Shown here piece after piece: positions 63,625 through 64,000 of a stretch of 64,000 nucleotides of DNA. The stretch is taken from NCBI RefSeq assembly GCF_024347655.1, contig NZ_AP025514.1, forward strand, positions 2,542,001-2,606,000, given 5' to 3'. Position numbers and translations under genes: made by a program. Numbering within the stretch: position 1 is the stretch's first letter; each line of letters starts with the position of its first letter. The notes under the pieces are model-generated. The model worked only from the letters and a program-made list of their open reading frames with translations. It searched no databases and was not told the DNA's origin. The stretch is from Vibrio toranzoniae (GTDB taxonomy: Bacteria > Pseudomonadota > Gammaproteobacteria > Enterobacterales > Vibrionaceae).

Positions 63625-64000
63625 ATGCCAGAAATTAAACAGCTTTTTGAAAACAATTCTAAATGGTCAGAGTCAATTCGCTCTGAACGCCCTGAATACT
63701 TTACTGCGCTTGAAGAAGGGCAAAATCCTGGTTTCCTATGGATCGGCTGCTCTGATAGCCGTGTACCGGCCGAGCGTCTCACCGGTTTGTATTCTGGCGA
63801 ACTGTTTGTTCACCGAAATGTGGCCAACCAAGTGGTTCATACCGACCTGAACTGCTTATCTGTTGTACAGTACGCTGTGGATGTACTCAAAGTTAAACAC
63901 ATTATTATCTGTGGCCACTACGGTTGTGGCGGTGTTAATGCGGCGATAGATAACCCTAAGCTTGGCTTGATCAATAACTGGTTACTTCACATCCGTGACA
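63625..64000 (+). CDS. can: Beta-class carbonic anhydrase (partial, C-terminus beyond window)
   Basis: The first 125 codons of a gene that runs off the right edge. The enzyme interconverts CO2 and bicarbonate in the cytoplasm. The zinc ligands C42, D44, H98 and C101 are visible in [10 protein letters not shown] and CGHYGCGG, at the same positions as in E. coli Can, so it is a type II, bicarbonate-regulated enzyme by analogy. The start at 63625 gives [18 protein letters not shown]; an AAGGGATG site lies upstream. It is divergent from the SulP transporter. Confidence 0.95.
   Translation, partial: MPEIKQLFENNSKWSESIRSERPEYFTALEEGQNPGFLWIGCSDSRVPAERLTGLYSGELFVHRNVANQVVHTDLNCLSVVQYAVDVLKVKHIIICGHYGCGGVNAAIDNPKLGLINNWLLHIRD

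Overview
The window is a contiguous piece of a gammaproteobacterial chromosome, almost certainly a Vibrio of the Splendidus type. The gene order rlmE-yhbY-greA-ompU-like porin-dacB ... chiS-chitobiose operon-fbpABC-amtB-glnK-yacL-acnB ... hrpB-sfsA-dksA-gluQ-pcnB-folK-panBC-yadGH-sulP-can is, from memory, the order of the V. cholerae chromosome 1 block around VC0586-VC0636. Base composition and codon use look even throughout. I see no phage, IS, integron, CRISPR, tRNA or rRNA, so this is core genome with most of the novelty in untranslated regions.

Layout. 1-8530: ribosome and transcription housekeeping genes (rlmE partial, yhbY, greA), a major porin, PBP4, a short MgtE magnesium channel with an elaborate leader, tyrS, and an M23 endopeptidase. 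8537-12779: a two-gene RND efflux pump. 13054-17539: erpA and hemL (divergent), a 41-residue membrane miniprotein, an AI-2E/PerM family protein, rsmC. 17756-36439: the chitin oligosaccharide system. ChiS is the sensor-regulator, followed by the periplasmic binding protein CBP, two ABC permeases and two ATPases, then cytoplasmic GH9 exo-glucosaminidase, GlcNAc kinase, GH20 hexosaminidase, chitobiose phosphorylase and a hexosamine phosphomutase. Together they import chitobiose, split it hydrolytically or phosphorolytically, and feed GlcNAc-phosphates to amino-sugar metabolism. 36589-40502: Fur-type iron(III) importer fbpABC. 40797-42392: glnK-amtB with a sigma-54 promoter. 42612-45851: yacL and acnB. 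46123-53389: a secreted patatin phospholipase, PBP1b and the helicase HrpB. 53424-59584: sfsA, dksA, gluQ, pcnB, folK, panB, panC. 59714-61403: ABC exporter yadGH. 61707-64000: a SulP anion transporter divergent from a beta-carbonic anhydrase cut by the window end.

Most interesting non-coding structure: (i) the mgtE leader, with a 14-codon Pro/acid-containing leader peptide, a stem that overlaps its codons, a C-rich/G-poor stretch of the kind Rho uses, and three 22-23-nt repeats closed by a stem; (ii) a complete ERIC element whose end coincides with the acnB stop codon; (iii) an unannotatable-by-length Cys-rich miniprotein gene; (iv) a long inverted repeat and possible upstream ORF in the chitobiose operon leader; (v) a hairpin where the pcnB ribosome binding site should be; (vi) two hairpins in the greA leader. 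All functional statements about these leaders are inference from sequence.
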